Below, piece after piece: positions 1-7,435 of a DNA stretch of 64,000 nt. The stretch comes from Streptomyces scabiei 87.22 (GTDB taxonomy: Bacteria > Actinomycetota > Actinomycetes > Streptomycetales > Streptomycetaceae). Made by a program: the position numbers and the translations under genes. The stretch's first letter is position 1; the number at the start of each line of letters is the position of its first letter. The stretch covers positions 3,968,001-4,032,000 of the forward strand of contig NC_013929.1 of the NCBI RefSeq assembly GCF_000091305.1, read 5' to 3'. The notes under the pieces are model-generated. The model searched no databases. It was not told the DNA's origin and saw only the letters and a list, made by a program, of their open reading frames with translations.

Positions 1-72
1 CGGGACAAGGCGGCGATCGCTCAGCTGTTCGCGCAGGTCAGAAACGGCGACAAGGTCGTCGTGTACTGGTGA
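1..72 (+). CDS. C-terminal end of an unidentified protein (partial)
   Basis: An open frame runs in from the left edge and stops at a TGA at 70-72, giving 23 residues that end in KVVVYW. The codons are GC-rich at the third position, as expected for a Streptomyces gene. Too little remains to assign a family. A strong hairpin about 100 bp downstream (175-213) could end its transcript. This is either the true C-terminus or a chance open frame; the codon bias favours the former. Confidence 0.5.
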   Translation, partial: RDKAAIAQLFAQVRNGDKVVVYW

Positions 73-174
73 CGGCAGCCACTGGAGTGACGTGCGTCAC
101 AGGACGCATAGCGGGAGGGTGTCCCACGCGTCAGGAGAAGTACGGGGGAACACGGGGAATCACGGGGGTAATGA

Positions 175-213
175 GGCGCGGGCGGGACCGGGGGAACGTG
201 TCCCGCCCGCGCC
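175..213. terminator. GC-rich inverted repeat, likely transcription terminator
   Basis: A perfect 13-bp stem (175-187 pairing with 201-213) encloses a 13-nt loop. It lies between the partial gene at the left edge and the convergent gene ending at 357, so it could serve both. The rest of 73-356 shows no convincing open frame. Confidence 0.6.
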
Positions 214-356
214 GAGGTGCACGAGCCGTAGGTACGGGGGGAACCCCGGCTCTGTGCGACGGCCGATGACCAGTCGGCTCACTCATTACTGCGCCGGGGC
301 GGCCAAAAGTGTTACCCGTTCCGCGAAAGAATTCGTGGCGGATATGAAACCGCAGG

Positions 357-1643
357 TCAGGAAGGGTGTGTGCGGGTCGCCCGGGTGAGGGCGGGGGCCA
401 CTGCGAAGCCGATCGGGGTCACCGCCGCGAACTGACCGCGGTGGCTGCCACCGCCGCCGCCGCCCTTGCCGCCGTTGCCGCCCTTGTTTCCCTTGCCGCC
501 CTTGTTTCCCTTGCCGCCCTGGTGGCCCTTGTTGCCGCCACCCTTGCCGTTCCCGTTCCCGTGCCGGCCCTTGCCGTTGCCGTTCCCGTGACGGTGGCCG
601 TTGCCCTTGCCGTGGTGCGAGTCGTCGTCATCGTCGGAGCCGTTGCCGGTCCGCGCGGCCTTGTCACCGCCACCCGTCCCGCCCCCGCCGTCCGACGTGC
701 CGGTCCCGGTGCCCCCGCCCGCCCCCGTGCCGCCCCACCGCTTCGCCTTGCCGGACCCGGGGTTGCCCGTGCCGCCGGCCAGGACGCCTTCGCAGTACCG
801 CTTCAGCTGCCCCTTGCCCCTGGCGCCCGCCGCGTCCTCCAGACCGCGCCGGCGGTCGGCGTCCAGCTCCTTGCCGTCGCGGACGTCTCGGCACGCGGAG
901 AGCAGGTTCTTCCGCCACTGCCGGGTGGAATCGTCGCCCTGCCCGCCGGCACCGGACCCCTTGTCCTCGTCGGTGCCGCCGGTTCCGTCGCCGGAGGGGG
1001 CGCCGCCCTTCGAAGTGGCGTCCGGGGACGGGTCGGGCGTCGCCCCGCCCCACGCCCCGCGCCTGTCGTCGCCCTTGCCGGTGTTCGGCGACGGTGTCAT
1101 CGGCCCCCGGTCGGGCGAACCGCCGGCGGAGACGGTGGCGGAGGGTTCCGGTTCCTCGACGTGGAAGCCGCTCAGCGCGCCGCCGGCCACCACCGTGACC
1201 CCGCCGAGCATCCCCGCCGCCACCGCCGCGACCAGCCCGAACCGCACGGGGCGGCCCCAGCGGCCCCGACGGCCGCCGGGTCCGGCAGGCGTCCGCAGGG
1301 GGCGGCCGAGGTGGACGAGCCCCGCGTCGGCCGCGGGTGAGGCGGTGGTGTGCGGGCGGCTGCCACGACCGTGCTCCGCGGCCCCGCCGCCGTCACCGGA
1401 GTGGGCCGCCGAGCCGGAACGGGCGGTCCGGACGGTCCGGAAGGCGGCCAACGCGGCTTCCTCGCCCGGGAGTTCGGGATCCCGCGCGGGCTCGGGCGCG
1501 GCCTCGGCGGCCAGGGCTCCGAGCGCCTCGGCGAGCCGGTCGGCACGAGCACGGACGTAGGGGTCGACGGCTTCGAGCGGCTCCCCGCTCAGCAGCCGCT
1601 CCGCGGCGTCGCGGTTCAGCCACCTGTACTGCTCGTCGGCCAT
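357..1643 (-). CDS. Membrane protein paired with an ECF sigma factor; low-complexity tail
   Basis: A 428-residue protein. Residues 1-130 are cytoplasmic and contain an acidic/Ala-rich region. A single membrane helix lies near residues 130-155 (VRFGLVAAVAAGMLGGVTVV). The long outer part is rich in Gly, Lys, Asn, His and Ser, and its last ~120 residues are made almost entirely of G, N, K and H. The ATG at 1643 overlaps the TGA of the sigma gene by one base (TGATG), so the two are probably translationally coupled. This position is typical of membrane anti-sigma factors, but I see no zinc anti-sigma motif (HxxxCxxC). The neighbour at 2657-3547 has the same architecture, so the two look like duplicates. 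Function inferred from context only. Confidence 0.7.
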   Translation of the reverse strand: MADEQYRWLNRDAAERLLSGEPLEAVDPYVRARADRLAEALGALAAEAAPEPARDPELPGEEAALAAFRTVRTARSGSAAHSGDGGGAAEHGRGSRPHTTASPAADAGLVHLGRPLRTPAGPGGRRGRWGRPVRFGLVAAVAAGMLGGVTVVAGGALSGFHVEEPEPSATVSAGGSPDRGPMTPSPNTGKGDDRRGAWGGATPDPSPDATSKGGAPSGDGTGGTDEDKGSGAGGQGDDSTRQWRKNLLSACRDVRDGKELDADRRRGLEDAAGARGKGQLKRYCEGVLAGGTGNPGSGKAKRWGGTGAGGGTGTGTSDGGGGTGGGDKAARTGNGSDDDDDSHHGKGNGHRHGNGNGKGRHGNGNGKGGGNKGHQGGKGNKGGKGNKGGNGGKGGGGGGSHRGQFAAVTPIGFAVAPALTRATRTHPS

Positions 1644-2398
1644 CACACATCCTTCTGCGTCCGCGAACGCGTATGCGTCACACCGGCGGACGTGGCCGCG
1701 CGCACACGCGCGGCTCTCGGTCGGGGCACGGCGTCCAGCGGGTCACCGGATTCCGGGTCGGTCTCCGAAGCCGTCTCCGGATTCTCCCCGATCAGTTCGG
1801 CGAGCCGTTTCAGCCCCCGGTGCGCGGCCGTCCGTACGGCGCCCGCGCGCTTGCCCAGGGTCTCCGCGGCGGTCTTCGCGTCGAGGCCGACCACCACGCG
1901 CAGGACCACCGCCTCCGCCTGGTCCTGGGGCAGCTGGGCGATCAGCGAGAGCGTACGACCGGTCGCCAGGGCCTCCATCGCCTCGCCGGCCGTGTCGGAC
2001 TCGGCGGGCTTGGCGGTCAGCTCGGCCTCGTCGCCGCCTATCGCGGGCCTGCGGCCCCGCATGCGTATGTGGTCGAGGGCCCGGTTGCGGGCGATCCGCG
2101 CGGCCCAGCCGCGGAACCGGTCGGCGTCTCCGCTGAACCTCTCCAGGTCACGGGCTATCTGCAGCCAGGACTCGGAGGTGACGTCCTCCGCGTCCGGGTC
2201 GCCGACCAGCGTCCGCACGTACCCGAGCAGCCGCGGGTGCACCGAGCGGTACACAGTCCGGAACGCGGTCTCGTCCCCGTCCTGTGCCGCAAGCACCGCG
2301 GCGGTCAGCTCCGCGTCGTCCCCCAGCACCCACGCGCCCCTTCCTCGATCGATGGTCGCGGTCTCGGGACCGCTGTGGTTGCGGTGGTCTTCCGCCAT
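1643..2398 (-). CDS. RNA polymerase ECF sigma factor
   Basis: A 251-residue sigma-70 family protein. Region 2 is visible at about residues 45-115 (AFRTVYRSVHPRLLGYV, then DAEDVTSESWLQIARDL and FRGWAARIARNRALDHIR). Region 4 lies at about 160-205 (LPQDQAEAVVLRVVVGLDAK with the helix-turn-helix AETLGKRAGAVRTAAHRGLK). There is no extra C-terminal domain. It forms a tight pair with the membrane protein that follows. A promoter-like 28-bp motif lies about 70 bp upstream and is shared with two neighbouring genes, which suggests autoregulation. It closely resembles the product of 3544-4236, so the two are probably paralogues. Confidence 0.9.
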   Translation of the reverse strand: MAEDHRNHSGPETATIDRGRGAWVLGDDAELTAAVLAAQDGDETAFRTVYRSVHPRLLGYVRTLVGDPDAEDVTSESWLQIARDLERFSGDADRFRGWAARIARNRALDHIRMRGRRPAIGGDEAELTAKPAESDTAGEAMEALATGRTLSLIAQLPQDQAEAVVLRVVVGLDAKTAAETLGKRAGAVRTAAHRGLKRLAELIGENPETASETDPESGDPLDAVPRPRAARVRAATSAGVTHTRSRTQKDV

Positions 2399-2467
2399 CC
2401 ACGATCCGGCGCGAAAGGCACGTTACGGCCTGAAACCGCTGACCGTCCATGTCCGTAGAACATGCAA

Positions 2468-2495
2468 CTGACTCGTGATGCGGAGAGGTGTGACA
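2468..2495 (-). promoter_or_regulatory. ECF-type promoter-like motif, copy 1
   Basis: On the minus strand this reads TGTCACAC, 12 bases, then CGAGTCAG. Two other sites (4243-4270 and 5654-5681) have TGTGACAC, 12 bases, and an 8-mer also ending in GCAG. All three sit upstream of minus-strand genes, two of which are ECF sigma genes. The shared 28-bp layout looks like the -35/-10 pair of one ECF sigma factor. Which sigma reads it is not known. Confidence 0.5.
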
Positions 2496-2656
2496 GAAAA
2501 CGCGGGGGCGGCGCTGTAGGTAGTACGGGTCGCCGCGCGGCCCGTGCCGCGCGACGGTCGGGGCCTCTCCTGTGGGGGGTGGCGGCCCCGGCCGTTGCCA
2601 TCGGCGGAGTCGGCCGGGTGTCTTGCGAGTACGGGGGTCTTGCGAGCACGCCGGCC

Positions 2657-3547
2657 TCACTTCGTTTCCGGGGCCCGCACCTCGCCGCGCGGCTTCCGTC
2701 CCGTACCCGCCGGGCCGCGTTCCGCGCCGGGCGGCTTCCGTACCCCGTCCGGCGGACCTGGCGCGTCCGGCACCCCCGCCGCGCCGGGACGCGAGGACGG
2801 CCTGCGCGCATCCCCCTCGCTCGTGCCGTTGCCGTTGCCCTTGCCCTTGTCGTTGCCCTTGCCACCGGTGTGCGACGGGTCGACGCCGTCGCGCTGCCGG
2901 GACGCGGTGGGTCCCCGGTCCCGGTCGGGGTGGTCGGCCGTGGCGGGACCGGGACGGGCGGGGGCGTTGTCCGTCGAACGGGGCCGCCGGTCCCCGCCGT
3001 GGTCGACCATGGGCTCGCGCCCCGCGCCCTCGTCGTCACGTGCGGCCGAGCCGATCGCCGCGACGGCGACCCCGCCGAGGGCGAGCGTGGCCAGCAGTGC
3101 GGCCAGGGTGGTGCGGATCGAGCGCTGCAGGCGACGCCGCGCGTTCGGCCGCCAGTCGTCGCGCCGCCGGGTGCGAGCGGTACGCGCCCCTCTCTCCCAC
3201 ATCGCCCGAAAGGCCGCCACCGCCCGCGCCTCCCCCGCGCTGCCGGGCCCCGCACCACCGCGCACGGCGGCGGCGAGGAGGGAGTCGACGAAGGGGGTGG
3301 GACCAGTACCGGGGGACCCCGGGCCGGCGGTGCCGGAGGCGGGGTCGCCGTCGCCGACGGCGTCGCTCACGCCCCGGCAGCCGTCGGCCGGGGGCTCGCC
3401 GCCTCCGCCCTCACCTGCCTCGCCCGTGCGTCGTGCGCCGGTCGGATCCGCCCTCCGCGACGGCATCTCGTGCCCTTCCCTGTCGGCGTGCGGGAGGCCG
3501 CGGTGGTCGGTGTCCTCGCCGCCGGGGCCCTCGTCGCTGTCGGTCAT
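2657..3547 (-). CDS. Membrane protein paired with an ECF sigma factor (paralogue of 357-1643)
   Basis: A 296-residue protein with an acidic N-terminal half and one membrane helix near residues 146-166 (TLAALLATLALGGVAVAAIG). The outer tail is Gly/Lys/Asn-rich with repeated GKGNG-type stretches, followed by a Pro/Arg-rich end. The start codon overlaps the end of the upstream sigma gene by 4 bp, so expression is likely coupled. By position it may control the sigma factor across the membrane, but no recognised anti-sigma motif is present. Its architecture repeats that of the neighbouring cassette. Confidence 0.7.
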   Translation of the reverse strand: MTDSDEGPGGEDTDHRGLPHADREGHEMPSRRADPTGARRTGEAGEGGGGEPPADGCRGVSDAVGDGDPASGTAGPGSPGTGPTPFVDSLLAAAVRGGAGPGSAGEARAVAAFRAMWERGARTARTRRRDDWRPNARRRLQRSIRTTLAALLATLALGGVAVAAIGSAARDDEGAGREPMVDHGGDRRPRSTDNAPARPGPATADHPDRDRGPTASRQRDGVDPSHTGGKGNDKGKGNGNGTSEGDARRPSSRPGAAGVPDAPGPPDGVRKPPGAERGPAGTGRKPRGEVRAPETK

Positions 3548-4236
3548 CTCGACTCCCCCAGCGTCCGGGAGCCGTCATCCGTCACACCCTCGGCCCGGAG
3601 CAGCTGGGCGAGGCGCTTCAGCCCCCGGTGGGTGGCCGTACGGACCGCGCCGGGGCGTTTGCCCAGGACACGGGCGGCGGCGGGGCCGTCGAGGCCGACG
3701 ACGACACGCAGCAGTACGGCCTCGGCCTGATCGCGCGGCAGCCGGGCGACGAGGGCGAGCGCCTGTTCGGTGGAGAGGGTCTCCAGGGCCTGGTCCTGGG
3801 TGCTGTGCGTGCCCGGCAGTTCCAGCAGGTCGTTGTCCAGGGCGGTCGCCCGGGGGCGCACCTTCTGGCGCCGCAGATGGTCCAGGGCCCGGTGCCGGGC
3901 GATGGTCGCGCTCCAGCCCCGGAAGCCCGCGCCGTCCCCCTTGAACCGCCCGAGGTCCCGCGCGATCTCCAGCCAGGCGTCCGAGGCCACGTCCTCCGCG
4001 TCGTCGCCGACGATCCCGCGCAGGTACCCCAGCAGCCCGGGATGCACGAGCCGGTACGCCACCGCGAACGCGGCCTCGTCCCCGGCCTGGGCCCGCGCGA
4101 CGGCTGCGCCGAGTTCCCCGTCGTACGCCTGCACGCGCCGAGGTTCCCCTCCCTGGCCGCAGGCTGTCCGAGCCAGTGCCGCGTCGGTGCCGGGATGGCG
4201 TTGCGGGGACCGTCCCGGCCGCCGCCAAGCCCCCAT
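3544..4236 (-). CDS. RNA polymerase ECF sigma factor
   Basis: A sigma-70 family protein of about 230 residues. Region 2 contains VHPGLLGYLRGIVGDDAEDV and FRGWSATIARHRALDHLRR. Region 4 contains LPRDQAEAVLLRVVVGLDG and the helix-turn-helix ARVLGKRPGAVRTATHRGLK. I chose the ATG at 4236 because the promoter-like motif at 4243-4270 ends just before it, so the transcript probably starts at or within a few bases of this codon (leaderless). An ATG at 4242 is the alternative, and the open frame extends to 4425 without a good start. Very similar to the sigma factor at 1643-2398; the two cassettes look like a tandem duplication. Confidence 0.85.
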   Translation of the reverse strand: MGAWRRPGRSPQRHPGTDAALARTACGQGGEPRRVQAYDGELGAAVARAQAGDEAAFAVAYRLVHPGLLGYLRGIVGDDAEDVASDAWLEIARDLGRFKGDGAGFRGWSATIARHRALDHLRRQKVRPRATALDNDLLELPGTHSTQDQALETLSTEQALALVARLPRDQAEAVLLRVVVGLDGPAAARVLGKRPGAVRTATHRGLKRLAQLLRAEGVTDDGSRTLGESR

Positions 4237-4242
4237 GGTCAT

Positions 4243-4270
4243 CTGCGTCGCGCTCGGCGGAAGTGTCACA
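4243..4270 (-). promoter_or_regulatory. ECF-type promoter-like motif, copy 2
   Basis: On the minus strand this is TGTGACAC, 12 bases, then CGACGCAG, ending directly before the start of the sigma gene at 4236. It has the same layout as the motifs at 2468-2495 and 5654-5681. The position implies a leaderless or nearly leaderless sigma transcript. Confidence 0.5.
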
Positions 4271-4379
4271 CCGTCAACCGCCGCCACAGGGCACCCTCCG
4301 GCGGCACGCGGCACCCGTCCGGGGGCGCGGAGGGACACGCGCGAGGCCCCGCTCACCCGCGGCGGCGAACCTTCCCACG

Positions 4380-4844
4380 TCAGCCGGTCGGCATCGCGTC
4401 GCCGGTCGACATCGCGTCGCGGCACAGCAACCGCAGCGACCCCTCACCGGCGAAACAGCGCCGGGCCTCGTCCAGCGGGTCCCAGTAGCGGCCGTCCCGG
4501 GTCCGTACCCAGAACTCCCCGCCCGACTGGACCCACTCGCCGCCGGCCCACCGCACCACGACCTCACCGCCGTACGCCCCGAACCCCCGCAACACCCGCT
4601 CCACGGCGGCGTAGGGCGCGCCCTCCCGTCGTATCTCCTCGATCATCCGGTCCACCCGCCACAGACTCTGTGTCGAGTAGTCGAGACGCACCCGCGCCCC
4701 TTCCCGCATCATCGCCACCGCGTCGGCCGCCCACCGGAGGGGCTTCGCCGCGTTCGCGGGCCGGCCGTCGTGGCCGGCCCGCGTGCCGAGGCTCCCCGGT
4801 ACGCCGGGGGCACCGCCCGAACTGAATGTCTGCTGTGCGCTCAC
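4380..4844 (-). CDS. Conserved hypothetical protein
   Basis: A protein of about 154 residues from a GTG at 4844; the frame stays open to 4937 but those residues look non-coding. The central part (RWAADAVAMMREGARVRLDY ... WRVDRMIEEIRREGA) looks like a compact helical domain, followed by a Gly/Trp-rich strand region (VVVRWAGGEWVQ) with FWVRTRDGRYWDP. There is no signal peptide or membrane segment. It resembles small streptomycete proteins annotated only as domains of unknown function, but I cannot name the family with certainty. It lies between the sigma gene and the hypothetical gene 4965-5591 on the same strand. The start site is uncertain. Confidence 0.65.
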   Translation of the reverse strand: MSAQQTFSSGGAPGVPGSLGTRAGHDGRPANAAKPLRWAADAVAMMREGARVRLDYSTQSLWRVDRMIEEIRREGAPYAAVERVLRGFGAYGGEVVVRWAGGEWVQSGGEFWVRTRDGRYWDPLDEARRCFAGEGSLRLLCRDAMSTGDAMPTG

Positions 4845-4964
4845 ACTCGGGAAAGCGCCCGCTCCGCACGAGACGTTTCGCGATTTCGGCGTGTGCGCGA
4901 CACCGGCGCAGGACCGCCACACCCGCCCCCAGGACACCCACAGGACCCGCCAGGGAGCCGAGGT

Positions 4965-5591
4965 TTACCGCCGCGCCCCCCGCGCGCGCCGTGACACGAC
5001 CGCCCGCAGCACCCGCCGCCCCTCGGTGGCCGCGCCCAGCGCCTGCCGCATCCCCGCCGCCCCGTGCTGGGCGAGGAGTTCGAGCACGACGGCCTGTCGG
5101 CGCAGCTCGGCGGCGACGAGATGGGAGGCCCCCTCGGTACGGCCCGCACGGCAGTCCGCCACCGAGTCGTCGCCCCCGGCGTCCAGCGGGTCGAGCAGCT
5201 GATGGATCCTCAGCGCGGAGACGGAGCAGATGTCCGCCCACGCACGCAGCGCGTCGCCGGACCGCTCGTCCGGAACCGCGTCGAGCATCCGACGGGCCAG
5301 CAGTACCGCCTCCTCGTCCGAGGCGGCGGTACGCGCACCAGCGCCGACATCGGCACCGGCACCGGCACCGGCACCGGCACCACCAGCATCGGCATCGGAC
5401 AGGGCGAGTTCGCCCCGTGCCTTCGCCAGCTTCGCCCCCCACCCCTCGCCGCCGTCCACCAGCTCCGCCCAGAGCGGACGCAGGACTTCGTCGTCGCCCC
5501 CGAGAAGCGGTACGCAACGGTCAAGACAAGCCAGTCCGCTTGCCGCCAGACCGCGTTCGTCGGCCTGGGCCAACAGCTCCACCAGGCTCAT
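4965..5591 (-). CDS. Hypothetical protein, mostly helical
   Basis: A 208-residue protein. The ATG at 5591 has a GGGAGG ribosome-binding site 4-5 bases upstream; the open frame continues to 5840 but that part is not coding-like. The N-terminus (MSLVELLAQADERGLAASGL) and the later LRIHQLLDPLDAG and HLVAAELRRQAVVLELLAQH are helical. The middle holds an Ala/Gly stretch (GAGAGAGAGADVGAGA) encoded by a simple GGCACC-type repeat at about 5350-5390. No known domain recognised. A copy of the ECF-type motif lies 63 bp upstream, so it may belong to the regulon of a neighbouring sigma factor. Confidence 0.7.
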   Translation of the reverse strand: MSLVELLAQADERGLAASGLACLDRCVPLLGGDDEVLRPLWAELVDGGEGWGAKLAKARGELALSDADAGGAGAGAGAGADVGAGARTAASDEEAVLLARRMLDAVPDERSGDALRAWADICSVSALRIHQLLDPLDAGGDDSVADCRAGRTEGASHLVAAELRRQAVVLELLAQHGAAGMRQALGAATEGRRVLRAVVSRRARGARR

Positions 5592-5653
5592 CACGCCTCC
5601 CCTGTATCCCGCTCGACCACACTCCGGTGATACGGAGCTCGCACTTCCCCTTA

Positions 5654-5681
5654 CTGCGTGCGACGGCGCGGGAGTGTCACA
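5654..5681 (-). promoter_or_regulatory. ECF-type promoter-like motif, copy 3
   Basis: On the minus strand this reads TGTGACAC, 12 bases, then GCACGCAG. It lies 63 bp upstream of the ATG at 5591 and overlaps the last codons of the gene ending at 5677. It shares layout and most conserved bases with the copies in front of the two sigma genes. Confidence 0.5.
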
Positions 5682-6222
5682 GAGGGACGACCCCGAGCCG
5701 GTCGAGCAACCGGAACAGAATGTTTTCAGCCAAGGGGTCCGCCGGTCCAGGCTCTGAGGCCAACACCTCGGCCAGCGCTCGCGCGTCGACGGCCCGCCCG
5801 GCCTCCGCGGCCCAGGCGACGGCACGCTCGGCGGCGTCACCCGGTTCGAGGAAGTAGTCCTCGACGGTGAGCCCCTCGGCGTCGCCCAGATACGCGGCCA
5901 TGGCCCGCCGCGCGAGACACGTGGTCCACGCCCCGCTCTCCGGCCCGGCGGCCTCGACTACCACACAGTCGCTGTCCATGACGTAGCCGAACAGCGCGGG
6001 CGCCCCCGTCTCCCGGGCCAGCGCGTTCATGTTCCCGACGTCACCGGCGCTCGCGGTCCCGCCCTCGGTCGCGGCGCCGGGCGCGCCCGTCGGGTACGCC
6101 CACACCTGCCAGTCGCCGGCCGCCGTCGCACACGGCGTCAGCCCCTTGGCCCGGCCCAGCGTGTCCAGCTCGGCGAGGGGCCGAACGCTCCTGCCCACGA
6201 CGTAGTACCCCCAGTACCCCAT
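5677..6222 (-). CDS. Hypothetical protein
   Basis: About 181 residues, starting at MGYWGYYVVGRSVRPLAE (ATG at 6222; an upstream GTG at 6240 is possible). The sequence looks like a small soluble alpha/beta protein with GDWQVWAYPTG and ALFGYVMDSDCVVVEAAGP strands and an acidic helical C-terminus. No signal peptide, membrane helix or recognised catalytic motif. Same strand as its neighbours, with 55 bp to the DUF4328 gene upstream. Function unknown. Confidence 0.7.
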   Translation of the reverse strand: MGYWGYYVVGRSVRPLAELDTLGRAKGLTPCATAAGDWQVWAYPTGAPGAATEGGTASAGDVGNMNALARETGAPALFGYVMDSDCVVVEAAGPESGAWTTCLARRAMAAYLGDAEGLTVEDYFLEPGDAAERAVAWAAEAGRAVDARALAEVLASEPGPADPLAENILFRLLDRLGVVPL

Positions 6223-6277
6223 ACCGGGAATAGACCACACATGTACGGCAGTTCGCCCCCGGAATCGGGCAATCCGC

Positions 6278-7219
6278 TCAGTCGGCGACGGGTTCCGGTT
6301 CGCGCGGACCGCGGCGCGCCCGGTCGTCCTGCATCCGTGTGAGCGCGAGGACGAAGAGGGCGGCGAACACGGCCGCCACGATCTCCAGGGAGTCCGCGAA
6401 CACCATCTGCCGGGCGGCCAGCCGGTACTCCTCGATCTCCTCGGCCCTGAGGTACGCCCTGTCCCCGGCCTCTCCCGCGAACAGGCTCAGCAGCCACAGC
6501 GTCCACCAGGTATTGACGAGCGCGTGGGACCGCGGCTTCTCCCACGGGCTGCTCGCGTCCCAGCAGTCGATCGCGATCCGGCGCGGGAACCACAGGTTCG
6601 CCACCGGCACGAACCAGCCGCCGATCGCCCAGCCCCGCTTCTTCCGGTGCCCGAAGGGGTCGAACACCTCGGCGTTGACCCGCACCCGGTGGAACCAGAC
6701 GAGGAAGACGACGATCGTGGCGACGTAGGTGACGGTCTGGAGGACGCCCGCGAGCGCGACGAGCCCGTCCGCCCGGTCCGAGTCGTGCTCCAGGGCCGCG
6801 CTCCAGTCCTCGCCGGCCAGCCGGTCCGACACGTCGAGGAGCGCGAGGTCGGCCCACACCGCGACCACATCCGCGACGGCGACCGCCCCGAGCAGGATCG
6901 CCACCGTCCGCCCGAGGCCCACCGGCGACCGCAGCCAGGCGGGACCGTGGGGCGACTGGAGGGGCGGCTCGGCGTACGGGGCGACCGGGTGCACCGGCGA
7001 CGGAGCCGTCCCTAGCGGATCGGCCGTCCCCAGCGGATCGGCCGTCCCCAGCGGATCGGCCGTCCCCAGCGGATCGGCCGTCCCGAGCGAATCAGCCGTC
7101 CCCAGGGGATCAGCCGCCTTACGCAAATCGGCGACCCGGGACGGACCCGCCGCCTCGCACGGCCGGCACAGCTCTCCGCCGGGTGCCGCCGCCTGGTTCC
7201 CGCAGCGCGCGCAGTTCAT
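6278..7219 (-). CDS. DUF4328 domain membrane protein
   Basis: A 313-residue protein from the ATG at 7219, where MNCARCGNQ begins a small zinc-ribbon-like motif (CARCGN ... LCRPC). A Gly-Thr-Ala-Asp-Pro-Leu repeat follows, then a DUF4328-type membrane domain. Its helices lie near residues 115-140, 165-190 (TVTYVATIVVFLVWFHRVR), 235-260 and 275-300. The motif GWAIGGWFVPVANLWFPRRI is characteristic of DUF4328. Frame upstream of 7219 is open but not coding-like. Function unknown; such proteins are common in Streptomyces. The hexapeptide linker is encoded by an 18-bp tandem repeat listed separately. Confidence 0.85.
   Translation of the reverse strand: MNCARCGNQAAAPGGELCRPCEAAGPSRVADLRKAADPLGTADSLGTADPLGTADPLGTADPLGTADPLGTAPSPVHPVAPYAEPPLQSPHGPAWLRSPVGLGRTVAILLGAVAVADVVAVWADLALLDVSDRLAGEDWSAALEHDSDRADGLVALAGVLQTVTYVATIVVFLVWFHRVRVNAEVFDPFGHRKKRGWAIGGWFVPVANLWFPRRIAIDCWDASSPWEKPRSHALVNTWWTLWLLSLFAGEAGDRAYLRAEEIEEYRLAARQMVFADSLEIVAAVFAALFVLALTRMQDDRARRGPREPEPVAD
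7014..7121. repeat. 18-bp tandem repeat inside the DUF4328 gene
   Basis: Six units of 18 bp (starts at 7014, 7032, 7050, 7068, 7086, 7104), the first three identical and the later ones drifting. They encode the GTADPL linker between the zinc-ribbon-like head and the membrane domain. Because the unit is a multiple of three, copy-number change would alter linker length without breaking the frame. Confidence 0.9.
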
Positions 7220-7435
7220 CGTGAAGCCCCCGTGTGATCGAAACGCGCCGACCGCGGCCCTCCCCAGGCCCTCACGCTCGGCGATCAGAACACGCGGAAC
7301 ATACGTTTCACCGGCCTCGCCCGTCCACCGGGTTCTACCCGACGCGTTCCTCGGCGGCCCACCGGCCTCCCGAGCCCGCCGACCACCGCCCTCGGCGCCG
7401 GGGCCGCCCACGACGGCCCCGGCGCGCCGCCCGCC

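Noticed and set aside
366..1560. Long plus-strand open frames opposite the first membrane-protein gene
   Set aside because: They are shadows produced by high GC; they lack start sites with ribosome-binding sites, and only the minus frame forms a gene coupled to the sigma gene.
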